Assembly (NCBI RefSeq): GCF_037154075.1 | Contig: NZ_JBANRJ010000001.1 | Location: 3,901,501 to 3,965,500 of the forward strand | Length of the DNA: 64,000 nt | From: Sphingobium aromaticiconvertens | Lineage (GTDB): Bacteria > Pseudomonadota > Alphaproteobacteria > Sphingomonadales > Sphingomonadaceae | Direction: 5' to 3' | In this document: positions 50,827 through 59,969 of the stretch, piece after piece | Layout of the letters: every line of letters starts with the position of its first letter | Numbering within the stretch: the first letter of the stretch is position 1 | The notes under the pieces: generated by a model | What the model saw: the letters and a program-made list of their open reading frames with translations, nothing else | Told to the model about the DNA's origin: nothing | Databases searched by the model: none | Made by a program: the position numbers and the translations under genes

Positions 50827-53800
50827 ATGCTGCGCTCACTGGTCGCCGCGGCTCTATCCTATCGCGTGCTCGTGCTGGCTCTCGCGCTGACGGTTGCGGG
50901 CCTCGGTGCATGGGCCTTCGTGAACCTGCCGGTCGATGCCTATCCCAATATCGCTCAGACGCAGGTCAAGATGATCCTGAAGGCGCCAGGGATGACGCCC
51001 GAGGAGGTGGAGAGCCGCGTCATCACGCCGATCGAGATGGAGATGCTGGGCATTCCCAACCAGGCGATCCTGCGCTCCACCGCCAAATATGCCATTGCCG
51101 ACATCACCATCGACTTCACCGACGGCGCGGACATCTACTGGGCCCGTCAGCAGGTTGCCGAGCGCCTGTCGGGCGTGATGGCCGATCTGCCCGCGTCGGT
51201 CAGCGGCGGCCTCGCCCCGATTTCGACGCCGCTGTCCGACGTTTACATGTTCACGATCGAAGGGCCGCTCTCGCTCCAGCAGAAGCGCGAACTGCTCGAC
51301 TGGACGATCCGGCCCGCGCTCAGGACCGTGCCCGGCGTGGCTGACGTGAACGCCTTGGGCGGTTTCGTGCGGACGTTCGAGGTCAGGCCCGATCTGGTGG
51401 CGCTTGCCGGCACGGGACTGTCGACCGCAGACATCAGCGCTGCGATCGAAAGCGGCAACCGCAACGACGGTGCCGGCCGCCTGACAAGCGGAGAAGAATC
51501 GCTGATCGTCCGCGCGGTCGGCGCGATCCGCACGGTGGAGGATCTCCAGTCGCTGGTGATCGCCAGTCGCGATGGCCACATCGTCCAGTTGGGCGATGTC
51601 GCGACGATCGGGATCGGCAGCCTCACCCGTTACGGCGCCGTCAGCAAGAACGGCAAGGCCGAGGCGGTCGAGGGGCTGGTAATCGCCTTGCGCGGCGCCG
51701 ATGCGCGGCAAGTGGTCGACGGTGTGCGCGCCAGGCTCGCCGAGGTCGAAAAGACGCTGCCCGCCGACACGCATGTCAACGTCTTCTACGATCGTTCCGA
51801 TCTGATTGAACGCGCCATCGGCACGGTCGAGGAAGCCCTGCTTGAGGCGACGATCCTCGTGGTCGTGCTGCTCATCCTGTTCCTGGGCGACTGGCGGGCG
51901 GCGGCGATCGTCGCCGCGACCCTGCCGATGGCGGCCCTCATCACCTTCCTGTTCATGCGCGGTATGGGGTTGTCGGCGAACCTGATGAGCCTGGGCGGCC
52001 TCGCCATCGCCATCGGCATGCTGGTCGACGGCACGGTGGTGGTGGTCGAGAATATCGTCGAGCGGCTCGGGCGGGCTCATGATGACGACCATCCGCGCCT
52101 CAATCATGTCTTCCAGGCGACCAACGAGGTCGTCGTTCCTGTGTCGGCGGGCATCGTCATCATCGCGCTCGTCTTCCTGCCCTTGCTTGCGCTCCAGGGA
52201 TTGGAGGGCAAGCTGTTCGCGCCCGTCGCGCTAACCATCGTCTTCGCGCTGGCTGGCTCGCTGTTGCTGGCGCTGACGCTGGTTCCGGTGCTGTCCTCCT
52301 TCGGCCTGAAGAGCGGCCACCACGGCGATCCCTGGATCATGCGCCGGATCTCGCCGCGTTACCGCGCGCTGCTGGACGCGGCATTCGCCCGCAAGCGACT
52401 GGTCTATAGTCTGGCGGCGGCGGGGCTGGTGATCGCCGGTATCGCTTATGGTGCGGTCGGCAAGACCTTCATGCCGACCATGGACGAGGGCTCGGTGATC
52501 GTGCAGCTCACCAAGCTCCCGTCGATCAGCCTCGACCAATCGGTCAAGGGCGACATGGCGGCGCAGCGCGCGTTGCTGACGGTGCCCGAGGTCGGCGACG
52601 TGATCGCCCGCGTCGGCGCCGACGAGATCGGCCTCGATCCGATGGGGCCGAATGAGACCGACAGCTTCGTGCGCTTGAAACCGCAGTCGGAATGGCGCGG
52701 CGACAAGGACTTCGTCGTCGGCGAGATGCGCAAGGCTATGGAAGGCCTGCCCGGCATCCAGCCCAGCTTCACCCAGCCGATCGAGATGCGCGTGTCCGAG
52801 ATGCTGACCGGCGCGCGCGGCGATCTCGCGGTCAAGATTTTCGGGCCGGACCTCGCGAAGCTCGCTGACCTCGCCGGTCAGGTCCAGCGCACCCTTTCCA
52901 GCATAAGCGGGGCGTCGGAAGTGCTGACCGTCGCCAACGACAGTGTCGATTATCTCCAGCTCGACATCGATCGCGCGGCGGCCGGGCGTTTCGGCATGCC
53001 GGTGGACCGGATGCAGGATGCACTGCGCGCCCAGGTCGAGGGCATTCACGCGGGCATTGTCGCGGAAGGTCAGAAGCGCGTTCCGATCATGATCCGCGGC
53101 GACGAAAGCCTGCGCTCGGACCCAACGCGCTTCGCCGACCTGCAATTGCGCACGCCCGGGGGCATTCTCGCCCGCGTCAGCGACATGGCGCGGGTGGAGC
53201 GGACCCAGGGGCCGGTGAAGCTCGACCATGAGAACGGCTCGCGCTTCGCGCTGGTGCAGGCGTTCGTCTCGGGCCGCGACCTGGTGGGTTATGTCGACGA
53301 AGCCAGGGCGGCGGTGGCGGTAAAGGTCAAGCTGCCGGCTGGATATCGCATCGTCTGGGGCGGCCAGTTCGAGAACCAGCAGCGCGCCTCGGCCCGGCTG
53401 ATGCTCGTCATCCCGGTGGCGCTGCTGCTGATCTTCTTCGTGCTGCTAGCGACGCTCCGGTCGCTGCGCGCCTCGATCGTCATCCTGCTCAACATCCCTT
53501 TCGCGATGGTGGGCGGCATCGTCTCGCTCTGGGCGTCGGGGGAATATCTCTCGGTGCCGGCCTCGGTCGGGTTCATCGCGCTGCTGGGGATAGCGGTGCT
53601 GAACGGTCTCGTGCTGGTCGCCTATTTCCGGCAGCTTCGCACCGAAGGGCGCAGCATGACAGAATCCGTCCGTCTGGGCGCGGAGCGCAGGTTGCGCCCG
53701 GTGCTGATGACGGCGAGCATCACCGCCTTCGGCCTCGTCCCGCTGCTGTTCGCCAGCGGCCCAGGCTCGGAAATCCAGCGCCCGCTCGCCATCGTCGTCA

Positions 53801-53898
53801 TCGGCGGGCTCATCACCTCGACGCTGCTGACGCTGGTCCTCCTGCCCATCCTGTTCGAGCGCTTTGGTGAAAGTGCCAGGGAAACCGAAAATGCCTGA
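50827..53898 (+). CDS. Heavy-metal efflux RND pump (CzcA/CusA family)
   Basis: A 1023-residue RND transporter that expels metal cations using the proton gradient. It has the N-terminal FVNLPVDAYPNIAQTQVKM of the CzcA branch and the HME-type TM4 motif MLVDGTVVVVENIVERL. KTFMPTMDEGSVIVQLTKLP lies after TM7, as in CzcA/CusA. Twelve hydrophobic segments. It is 8 bp after the adaptor gene. The stop overlaps the DUF3240 gene start (53891-53898). The order pump-DUF3240-OMF is common in Czc clusters of proteobacteria. Confidence 0.94.
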   Translation: MLRSLVAAALSYRVLVLALALTVAGLGAWAFVNLPVDAYPNIAQTQVKMILKAPGMTPEEVESRVITPIEMEMLGIPNQAILRSTAKYAIADITIDFTDGADIYWARQQVAERLSGVMADLPASVSGGLAPISTPLSDVYMFTIEGPLSLQQKRELLDWTIRPALRTVPGVADVNALGGFVRTFEVRPDLVALAGTGLSTADISAAIESGNRNDGAGRLTSGEESLIVRAVGAIRTVEDLQSLVIASRDGHIVQLGDVATIGIGSLTRYGAVSKNGKAEAVEGLVIALRGADARQVVDGVRARLAEVEKTLPADTHVNVFYDRSDLIERAIGTVEEALLEATILVVVLLILFLGDWRAAAIVAATLPMAALITFLFMRGMGLSANLMSLGGLAIAIGMLVDGTVVVVENIVERLGRAHDDDHPRLNHVFQATNEVVVPVSAGIVIIALVFLPLLALQGLEGKLFAPVALTIVFALAGSLLLALTLVPVLSSFGLKSGHHGDPWIMRRISPRYRALLDAAFARKRLVYSLAAAGLVIAGIAYGAVGKTFMPTMDEGSVIVQLTKLPSISLDQSVKGDMAAQRALLTVPEVGDVIARVGADEIGLDPMGPNETDSFVRLKPQSEWRGDKDFVVGEMRKAMEGLPGIQPSFTQPIEMRVSEMLTGARGDLAVKIFGPDLAKLADLAGQVQRTLSSISGASEVLTVANDSVDYLQLDIDRAAAGRFGMPVDRMQDALRAQVEGIHAGIVAEGQKRVPIMIRGDESLRSDPTRFADLQLRTPGGILARVSDMARVERTQGPVKLDHENGSRFALVQAFVSGRDLVGYVDEARAAVAVKVKLPAGYRIVWGGQFENQQRASARLMLVIPVALLLIFFVLLATLRSLRASIVILLNIPFAMVGGIVSLWASGEYLSVPASVGFIALLGIAVLNGLVLVAYFRQLRTEGRSMTESVRLGAERRLRPVLMTASITAFGLVPLLFASGPGSEIQRPLAIVVIGGLITSTLLTLVLLPILFERFGESARETENA

Positions 53899-54190
53899 CC
53901 TACTCCTGACCTTTCACTGCGCGACCCGCGATGTCGAAACCGTCGTGGCGGCGATCCGCGCGGCATCACAGGCGCCGATCCACATCCACGATATCGCGGT
54001 GCGCGGCCGGGATTTCAGCGACGCACGCACCGCCGAGCGCGTGACGGGCAATCTTGATCGAAGTGCGATCGAGCTGATCGTAGCGGACGATGCGATGACC
54101 GAACTGGTTCGAGCCGTGGCCGAATCCAGGCGCGACCTGCCGGTTCGCTGGCGCGCCGTTGCGGTCGTGGCGCGGGGCAGGCTCGCATGA
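53891..54190 (+). CDS. DUF3240-type small protein of the metal efflux operon
   Basis: A 99-residue protein starting MPDLLLTFHCATRDVETVVA, with a ferredoxin-like (beta-alpha-beta) pattern comparable to PII-like or DUF3240 proteins. Such proteins lie between CzcA and CzcC-type genes and may modulate the pump, but the mechanism is not proven. It overlaps CzcA by 8 nt and the OMF gene start by 4 nt (54187-54190), so all four are tightly coupled. Confidence 0.75.
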   Translation: MPDLLLTFHCATRDVETVVAAIRAASQAPIHIHDIAVRGRDFSDARTAERVTGNLDRSAIELIVADDAMTELVRAVAESRRDLPVRWRAVAVVARGRLA

Positions 54191-55431
54191 GGCCGTCCAT
54201 TGCCGTCCTCGCCATGCTCTCGCTGCTGGTGCCCGGCATGCTCCATGCCCAGCGCGCAGACCTCCCGCCGGTCGAGAAGGTCAACGAAGCGCTCGACAAC
54301 CATCCGACCGTCATGGCCGCCGCCGCCAGGGTCGAAGCCGCCCGTGCGCGCGGGGGCATGCTGCGCAAGGGCGCCCATGAATCGGTTATCGCGGGCAGCT
54401 ATATTCGCCGCAGCGTTGACCGCGAAGGCGGCTATGACGAGTTCGATGCGACCCTCTCCCGTCCCTTCCGTCTTCCCGGCAAGGCGGCGCTCGACCGCGA
54501 GTCAGGCGCGCTGGGAGTCGAGGTTGCGGAGAACCAGATGGAGGATGCGCGCCATCAGGCGGCGTTGGTCCTGACCGGGCTCTGGCATGACTGGCTGACC
54601 GCCGGCAGCCATTATCGCAACGACCTCGACACGGTGCGCTCGCTGGAAGCGGCCCTGACCGCCTTGCGTCGCCGCGTCCAGCTACGAGATGCCTCGGCGC
54701 TCGATCTCGACCAGGCTTCCGCCGCACTGGCGCAGGCGCAGGCCCAGGCCGCTGCATCTCTCTCCGCACGCGAGCAGGCGCGCGTGATCCTGGTCGCGAC
54801 TTTTCCAGAGATACCGCTTCCTCCCGAGCCAGCCGAACTCGCCTTGCCCGAACTGCCGCCACAGAAACTCGAAACCATGCGGACGCTGGTGATCGAGCGC
54901 AGTCACGAGATCCGCGCCGCCGACCGCGAGGCGCAGCGGTTGGCCGTCGTTGCGCGACGGGTTCGAGCGGATCGGATCGCCGATCCCTCTTTCGGTGTCC
55001 GCCTGTTCAGTGAGCGTAGCGGCGTGGAGCGGGGCGCGGGCGTGGTGGCGTCCATCCCGCTGGGAGGCGGCTACCGCCGGGCAGCCGCCTCCCAGGCGTC
55101 GGCGGAGGCAAACGCCGCCCGTCTCGAACTCGCCAATATCCAGCGATCGGTCGCGGCTATCGCCGACGCCGACCTGTCGAATGCGCGCATCCGGCTGGAA
55201 GCGTGGCGAAGCGCGCAGGCATCGGCGCAGAGCGCTTCCGACGCCGCCGGGCGGACGGAGCGCGGCTATCAACTGGGCCAGATCGATCTGGTCGACCTGC
55301 TCTATGCCCGCCGCCAGGCGAACGACGCTCGCCAATCCGAGATCGATGCGCGATCGGAAGCCTCGCGGGCGCTGCTGAAATTGCAGATCGATTCCCATAG
55401 CATCTGGGTTCCCGATGGCGACCATGATTGA
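54187..55431 (+). CDS. Outer membrane channel of metal efflux (CzcC-like TolC family)
   Basis: A 414-residue outer membrane factor. Signal peptide MRPSIAVLAMLSLLVPGMLHA. Two coiled-coil halves, rich in Ala/Arg/Gln (DLDQASAALAQAQAQAAASL and RLELANIQRSVAAIADADLS). ERGYQLGQIDLVDLLYARRQ near the C-terminus is the typical OMF segment. It completes the tripartite CzcCBA-like export path. The start overlaps the DUF3240 stop. Confidence 0.92.
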   Translation: MRPSIAVLAMLSLLVPGMLHAQRADLPPVEKVNEALDNHPTVMAAAARVEAARARGGMLRKGAHESVIAGSYIRRSVDREGGYDEFDATLSRPFRLPGKAALDRESGALGVEVAENQMEDARHQAALVLTGLWHDWLTAGSHYRNDLDTVRSLEAALTALRRRVQLRDASALDLDQASAALAQAQAQAAASLSAREQARVILVATFPEIPLPPEPAELALPELPPQKLETMRTLVIERSHEIRAADREAQRLAVVARRVRADRIADPSFGVRLFSERSGVERGAGVVASIPLGGGYRRAAASQASAEANAARLELANIQRSVAAIADADLSNARIRLEAWRSAQASAQSASDAAGRTERGYQLGQIDLVDLLYARRQANDARQSEIDARSEASRALLKLQIDSHSIWVPDGDHD

Positions 55432-55565
55432 GAACGGCTTTGTGCACGGGCGCGAAGCCAGGCCCTCTGGTTCAGCTTCTTGGCGGCACAAGAGATGAAA
55501 TGTGCAGGGAAGCCGAGTCCGGACCTCACCGACGGCGGCGTACCGCGAACGCCTTGATCGCTTGA

Positions 55566-56177
55566 CTAAAGCTTGGCCGCGTAGATCATTCGGCCCGGGC
55601 CGAGCCGGCCGAGAATTTGGGCTATATCGGCCTGTGCAACAGCAAAGCACCCCTGGCTTCGCCCGAGCTTGCCGGTGGCGCGAACGATGTCATCCGATAC
55701 GTAGGATGCCGCATGGATGACAATGGCGCGCGCCTCGGCGTTGCTGTTCTCAGGGTCAAGGCCGATCAGGCGCTGCGAGCGACCATGCTTGCCTGAATAG
55801 CCGTTGCCGACCAGATAAGCGCCCGCTGAAGACGCCGCCGAGCCCGGTGAATTCGAGAAGCGCTCGACCCAGCCGCTATGATCCGGATCGGACCCGCGCC
55901 CGTGCGCGACCAGCAGACTTTGGCTTCGCCCGCTCATCACATCGACGATGTGGAACCGGGGAATGCGCGACGCCTGGCTGAAATCCACGATACCGATCAC
56001 GTCGCGATGCTTTATCGTCGCGTGGTGGCGGTCCAGCGCACTCAATGCGCGTTGAAGCAAGGCCGGGCGCGGAAGAGCTGGTCCGGGCAGGGCGGCAAGC
56101 CCGTTCGTCTGCTGTAACATGCCCAAAGCAGCTGCACCGCCACCCAGAAGCAGGTGGCGCCTGGAAATGAATGTCAC
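55566..56177 (-). CDS. YkuD_2-type murein L,D-transpeptidase-like protein
   Basis: A 203-residue exported protein with a Tat-like leader (SRRHLLLGGGAAALGML). The C-terminal half carries SGKHGRSQRLIGLDPENSNA, AIVIHAASYVSDD and the catalytic Cys in SQGCFAV, the pattern of the 'murein L,D-transpeptidase catalytic domain family' (YkuD_2). It would act on peptidoglycan stem peptides in the periplasm; the exact reaction is unverified. It converges on the OMF gene with 134 bp between stops. Confidence 0.85.
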   Translation of the reverse strand: MTFISRRHLLLGGGAAALGMLQQTNGLAALPGPALPRPALLQRALSALDRHHATIKHRDVIGIVDFSQASRIPRFHIVDVMSGRSQSLLVAHGRGSDPDHSGWVERFSNSPGSAASSAGAYLVGNGYSGKHGRSQRLIGLDPENSNAEARAIVIHAASYVSDDIVRATGKLGRSQGCFAVAQADIAQILGRLGPGRMIYAAKL

Positions 56178-56252
56178 GCTTGTCTTGAACCACTATCTGT
56201 TTGCTGATCAAGACCATGATAAGCATCATATGAGCCACTTCACAGATAAGTA

Positions 56253-57308
56253 CTAAACCTTACGAGAATCGGGAAGATTGCCGGGCGGGCTGGTTCGAGA
56301 CGATCGCCGAGACCGATGCGGACGCCGCCTGAGTACCGAGCGCATCATCATAAGACCGGGCAGAAGCGGCAGCCACAATGTCAGGATCCTCAGCAGCATG
56401 GTGGCGGCAAAGGCATTCTCGATCGGCACACCCAGGAAACCAAGCGTTGCGGTCGACGTCGCCTCGAAGCTGCCGAGACCCAGCGGGATCGGGCCCAGCG
56501 TCACGACGATCGACGCCATGATCAGCGCAATGAACGCAGTTCCGAAACCGGCGGGTCCTCCCAGCGCGTCAAGACAGGCCCAGAGCGTCGCGGCGTCGGC
56601 AAGGAAGACCAATGCATTGAAGCCCGTGACGCGAAGCAAAAGCGGGCGATCACCGATCAGATGGGCCGGGGCCTGACCGACGATCTCCAAAAGGTTACGG
56701 ACCACGCCCACCCGTTCGAGCCGGGGCGACAAGGGCTGGCTGCCGCGATGTCTGAGCCAGAGCGCGAGCGACGGAATGGCGAGCGCCACCAGCAGAAATG
56801 TGGTGACCATACCGGCCATCAGCGGCGTCGCCTTGTCGTGGAGCCATAACAGGACCAGCATGGCGACCGCGAAGAAGGCGAAGGCGGCGTAATATCCTGT
56901 CATCGAGACAAGCAGCGCCGCCACGGCCGTCCCGCGCGGCACGCGCAACCGCACGAGTTGGTCGACGAGGAGGACATTGCCCCCCATTCCCGCGCTTGGC
57001 ACCGCCTGGTCCGCGAACAATTTGGTGAGCGCGATGCGCATCAACCAGGAAAGCGGCCGCGAGGCGCCGGCGCTGCGCAGCACCGCCGCCCAGCCAGCCG
57101 CCACGCTGGCATAGGTCGAAAGCTGGAACAGGACGGCAAGAGCCAACCAGAAGAGATTGGCGCGAGCGACCAGCCGGCCGAAATTCTCGATCTCGCCGAA
57201 ATGCAGCACCGCTCCGACCAGCGCCGCCACAAGGATGATGCCGAGAAACCAGGACCGCCATGCGCCCGACGGCTTTGTGGCGGTCGCCTCGTCAGCTTTC
57301 GAGGACAT
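56253..57308 (-). CDS. UPF0104 / lysylphosphatidylglycerol synthase TM-domain protein
   Basis: A 351-residue protein with about eight hydrophobic segments. ADQAVPSAGMGGNVLLVDQL in loop 3 and LGPIPLGLGSFEATSTATL near residue 275 are the family's conserved positions (flippase-like domain). No aminoacyl-transfer domain is attached, so it is a stand-alone membrane domain with possible lipid-flipping role. Its start lies inside the 3' end of the PHB synthase gene (17-bp overlap with stop at 57292), which implies a shared transcript. Confidence 0.85.
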   Translation of the reverse strand: MSSKADEATATKPSGAWRSWFLGIILVAALVGAVLHFGEIENFGRLVARANLFWLALAVLFQLSTYASVAAGWAAVLRSAGASRPLSWLMRIALTKLFADQAVPSAGMGGNVLLVDQLVRLRVPRGTAVAALLVSMTGYYAAFAFFAVAMLVLLWLHDKATPLMAGMVTTFLLVALAIPSLALWLRHRGSQPLSPRLERVGVVRNLLEIVGQAPAHLIGDRPLLLRVTGFNALVFLADAATLWACLDALGGPAGFGTAFIALIMASIVVTLGPIPLGLGSFEATSTATLGFLGVPIENAFAATMLLRILTLWLPLLPGLMMMRSVLRRRPHRSRRSSRTSPPGNLPDSRKV

Positions 57309-59103
57309 AGCTGCCCGGCGCGTTCCCGAGCGTTCCAGCGTTCACGCCAGAACCGCCGAGCGGCGGCGGTACGCCTGGAGGGCTTGAATGCAAATCGAGC
57401 CAGGCGGCCCATGCCGGCCACCACGAACCAGCTTCTGACGATGTCCGGGCCATCCAGGTTTCAGGATCGACGCCGTCCGCGTCTGCCGGTCGTGCGAGCA
57501 ACCGATAGAATCGATCCGGATGGCCGGGTTCGGATACAATTCCGTCGTCATGGCCGCCGGTGGTGAGCAGAAATGTCACCTCCGTGCCCATCAGCCGATG
57601 GATCTTGTAGACGGAGCGCCAGGGCGCGACATAGTCGCTTTCGGCGCCGACCGCGAAAACCGGTACATGGATATTTTCGAGGGGGATCGGTCGACCATCG
57701 ACCTCATACCGTCCCTCGGCCAAATCGTTAGCAAGAGCCAGGGAGTGAAGATACTGGCTATGCGCTGCAAATGGCAGGCGCGTGGCGTCGCTGTGCCAGG
57801 CTTGCAGGTCGCTCATCGGGCCGCGTGCGCCCATGAGATAGTCGCGGACAAAATAGGGCCAGACAAGTTCGTTCGAGCGCAGCGCCTGGAAAGCGCCGCT
57901 CATTTGCGCGCTGTCGAGATAACCCCGTGCGCGCGCCATCGTCTCAAGAAAATCGAGCTGCGCCGCGTCGATGAACAGGCCGACCTCGCCCGGTTCGCTG
58001 AAATCGGTTTGCGCGGCGAACAGCGTCATCGACGCAAAACGATCATCGCCATCGCGCGCCATCGCCGCCGCCGCGATCGCGAGCAAGGTTCCCCCGAGAC
58101 AGTAACCCGTAGCGTGAACTCTGTTCCCGCCGGTGATCGCGGTGATCGCGTCAAGCGACGCCATGATACCCAGCCGACGATAATCCTCCAGGTCGAGCGC
58201 GCGACCGCCTTCGCCGACATTGCGCCACGAAATCATGAACACCGTATGCCCCTGCCCCACGAGCCAGCGCACCAGCGAATTCTCAAGCGACAGGTCGAGA
58301 ACATAATATTTGAGGATCCATGCCGGAACGATCAGCAACGGTTCCGGACGGACGGCCTGCGTTGTCGGCGCATATTGGATGAGCTCGATCAGATCGTTCC
58401 GATAAACTACCTTGCCCGGCGTGATCGCCACGTCGGCGCCAGGACGATAGCATTCGGCGCCGGCCGGCCGCTCTCCCGCAAGCGAGCGGAGCCAGTCCTC
58501 GATCAGGGTTGCCAAACCATCGACCAGGCATTTGCCCTGGGTTTCGATGATGCGGTGCTGGAGGACCGGATTGGTGGCGACAAAGTTCGAGGGCGCCAGC
58601 ATGTCGAGTATCCGGTGGATCGAAAAGCGCATGATTGCCCGATGCTGCGCTGTAACCCCAAGAATATCGCACGCCGCCTCATCCCACCACCTCTCGCTGT
58701 GCAAAAAGGACTGACGTATCAGATCGAAAGGCCATGCCTCCCAGGAAGGATCGTCGAAGCGGTGTTCCCGCGTTGGAGGGCCGGCTTGGGGCTTGGGTGC
58801 GCCTGCGGACGCAGCAGTCCGCCACTCACCACCGGCGAGCGACATAAATTCGCGGACGGTCTCGGCAACAATATGCATTTGGCTACCTGGAAATAAGGCG
58901 AGATGCGTCGCCCAGTCTGCGAAGGCCTCACCGAGCGACGACGGCGCCAGCCCGCCTGTAAGGGTTGCAACGGCCGCTCTCGTGGGGCGAAGGAACAGTT
59001 CGGCCCATCCGTCATATGGACCACCAGCACATTTTGTTGCCGTTCCGTCGGGCGTCGATAGCGAAACCACTGCCTGCTCCTCGTTGCCTGTCACTTGGCT
59101 CAT
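57292..59103 (-). CDS. phaC: Polyhydroxybutyrate (PHB) synthase, class I-like
   Basis: A 603-residue polymerase that builds PHB from (R)-3-hydroxybutyryl-CoA in cytoplasmic granules. N-terminal PhaC_N region; catalytic Cys335 in the lipase-like box GYCLGG; the acid in VFAVGAESDYVAPW; and the His in TTGGHDDGIVSEPG. RHxxW-type segment LVGQGHTVFMISWRNVG precedes the box. No phaA/phaB gene is next to it; phasins lie at 44807 and perhaps 32580. It diverges from the BI-1 gene, and the promoter (59104-59243) is shared. Confidence 0.92.
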   Translation of the reverse strand: MSQVTGNEEQAVVSLSTPDGTATKCAGGPYDGWAELFLRPTRAAVATLTGGLAPSSLGEAFADWATHLALFPGSQMHIVAETVREFMSLAGGEWRTAASAGAPKPQAGPPTREHRFDDPSWEAWPFDLIRQSFLHSERWWDEAACDILGVTAQHRAIMRFSIHRILDMLAPSNFVATNPVLQHRIIETQGKCLVDGLATLIEDWLRSLAGERPAGAECYRPGADVAITPGKVVYRNDLIELIQYAPTTQAVRPEPLLIVPAWILKYYVLDLSLENSLVRWLVGQGHTVFMISWRNVGEGGRALDLEDYRRLGIMASLDAITAITGGNRVHATGYCLGGTLLAIAAAAMARDGDDRFASMTLFAAQTDFSEPGEVGLFIDAAQLDFLETMARARGYLDSAQMSGAFQALRSNELVWPYFVRDYLMGARGPMSDLQAWHSDATRLPFAAHSQYLHSLALANDLAEGRYEVDGRPIPLENIHVPVFAVGAESDYVAPWRSVYKIHRLMGTEVTFLLTTGGHDDGIVSEPGHPDRFYRLLARPADADGVDPETWMARTSSEAGSWWPAWAAWLDLHSSPPGVPPPLGGSGVNAGTLGNAPGSYVLES

Positions 59104-59243
59104 AGGGACTTCGGCAGCGCCACGAATTAGGTAAGCCTACGGACCCGGGCCGCCCGTCAGCTTACGTAGCTTTGCGGATTGGTCGCAGCGACGTGCCGAC
59201 ACAGGGTAGAAGTGTAGCTTTTACCCAAGGCGAGGACCGGCGT

Positions 59244-59969
59244 ATGCTCCATCGAAGCAACGAATTTGAGTGGCCGGCATCCGGCAATGCGAACGGCGGG
59301 TATCGTGGGCTGGGCGCCTATATGAGCGCGGTCTATCTCCACATGGCCGGCGGCGTGATCCTATCGGCAGCGTTCGCCCTTCTGGCCTCCTACAGCCGAT
59401 CGCTCGCGGACGCCCTGTTCACTGCCGACGGGCTCACCATCATTGGATGGATCGTGACGCTGGCGCCCCTGGGACTGGTGATCCTGCTCGGCGCACGGGT
59501 CGATCGGCTGTCTGCCTCGACGGCCAGCGCGATCTTCATCCTCTACACCGCGCTCGTCGGATTGTCGCTTGGCAGCTTGCTGCTCACCTACAGCAGCGAC
59601 AGCGTCGGCTACACCTTCGTTTCCGCTGCGGCCGGATTTGCCGTGCTCGCTCTGGTGGGCACTGTCACGCACAAGGATCTGTCGGGCCTGGGCGCCTTCT
59701 TCACGATCGCGCTCGTCGGGCTCATCGTGACGATGCTGCTTAATCTGTTCGTGCGCTCAGGCACTGTCGATCTGCTCACCTCGGGCGTCGGCATCCTGCT
59801 GTTCGCAGGGCTCACCGCATTCGATGCACAGCGGCTGAAGCGTCAATATGAGGAGGGCGCCGCGGATGGGCGCAATGGCGCTGCGGTGCTGGGTGCGCTG
59901 ACGCTCTACCTCGATTTCCTGAACCTGTTCCTGTCGTTGCTGCGGTTCAGCGGACGGGAGCGGTGGTGA
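59244..59969 (+). CDS. Bax inhibitor-1 / YccA family membrane protein
   Basis: A 241-residue protein with seven hydrophobic segments. It begins GAYMSAVYLHMAGGVILSAA, the usual BI-1 start, and ends with GALTLYLDFLNLFLSLLRF, the highly conserved family C-terminus (LYLDFxNLFxxLLR). ATG 59244 has GAGGA 8 nt before it; a frame from 59172 would run back into the promoter. The stop overlaps the GTG of the ATPase gene. Bacterial members are linked to calcium leak and envelope stress; function here is not proven. Confidence 0.9.
   Translation: MLHRSNEFEWPASGNANGGYRGLGAYMSAVYLHMAGGVILSAAFALLASYSRSLADALFTADGLTIIGWIVTLAPLGLVILLGARVDRLSASTASAIFILYTALVGLSLGSLLLTYSSDSVGYTFVSAAAGFAVLALVGTVTHKDLSGLGAFFTIALVGLIVTMLLNLFVRSGTVDLLTSGVGILLFAGLTAFDAQRLKRQYEEGAADGRNGAAVLGALTLYLDFLNLFLSLLRFSGRERW

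Noticed and set aside
34341..59168. TACGTA in the promoters of the fusion gene (34341), phasin (45258) and phaC/BI-1 (59163) as a shared PHB operator
   Set aside because: The hexamer also occurs inside coding regions (near 11481 and 55698), and the flanks do not agree. Too weak to call.
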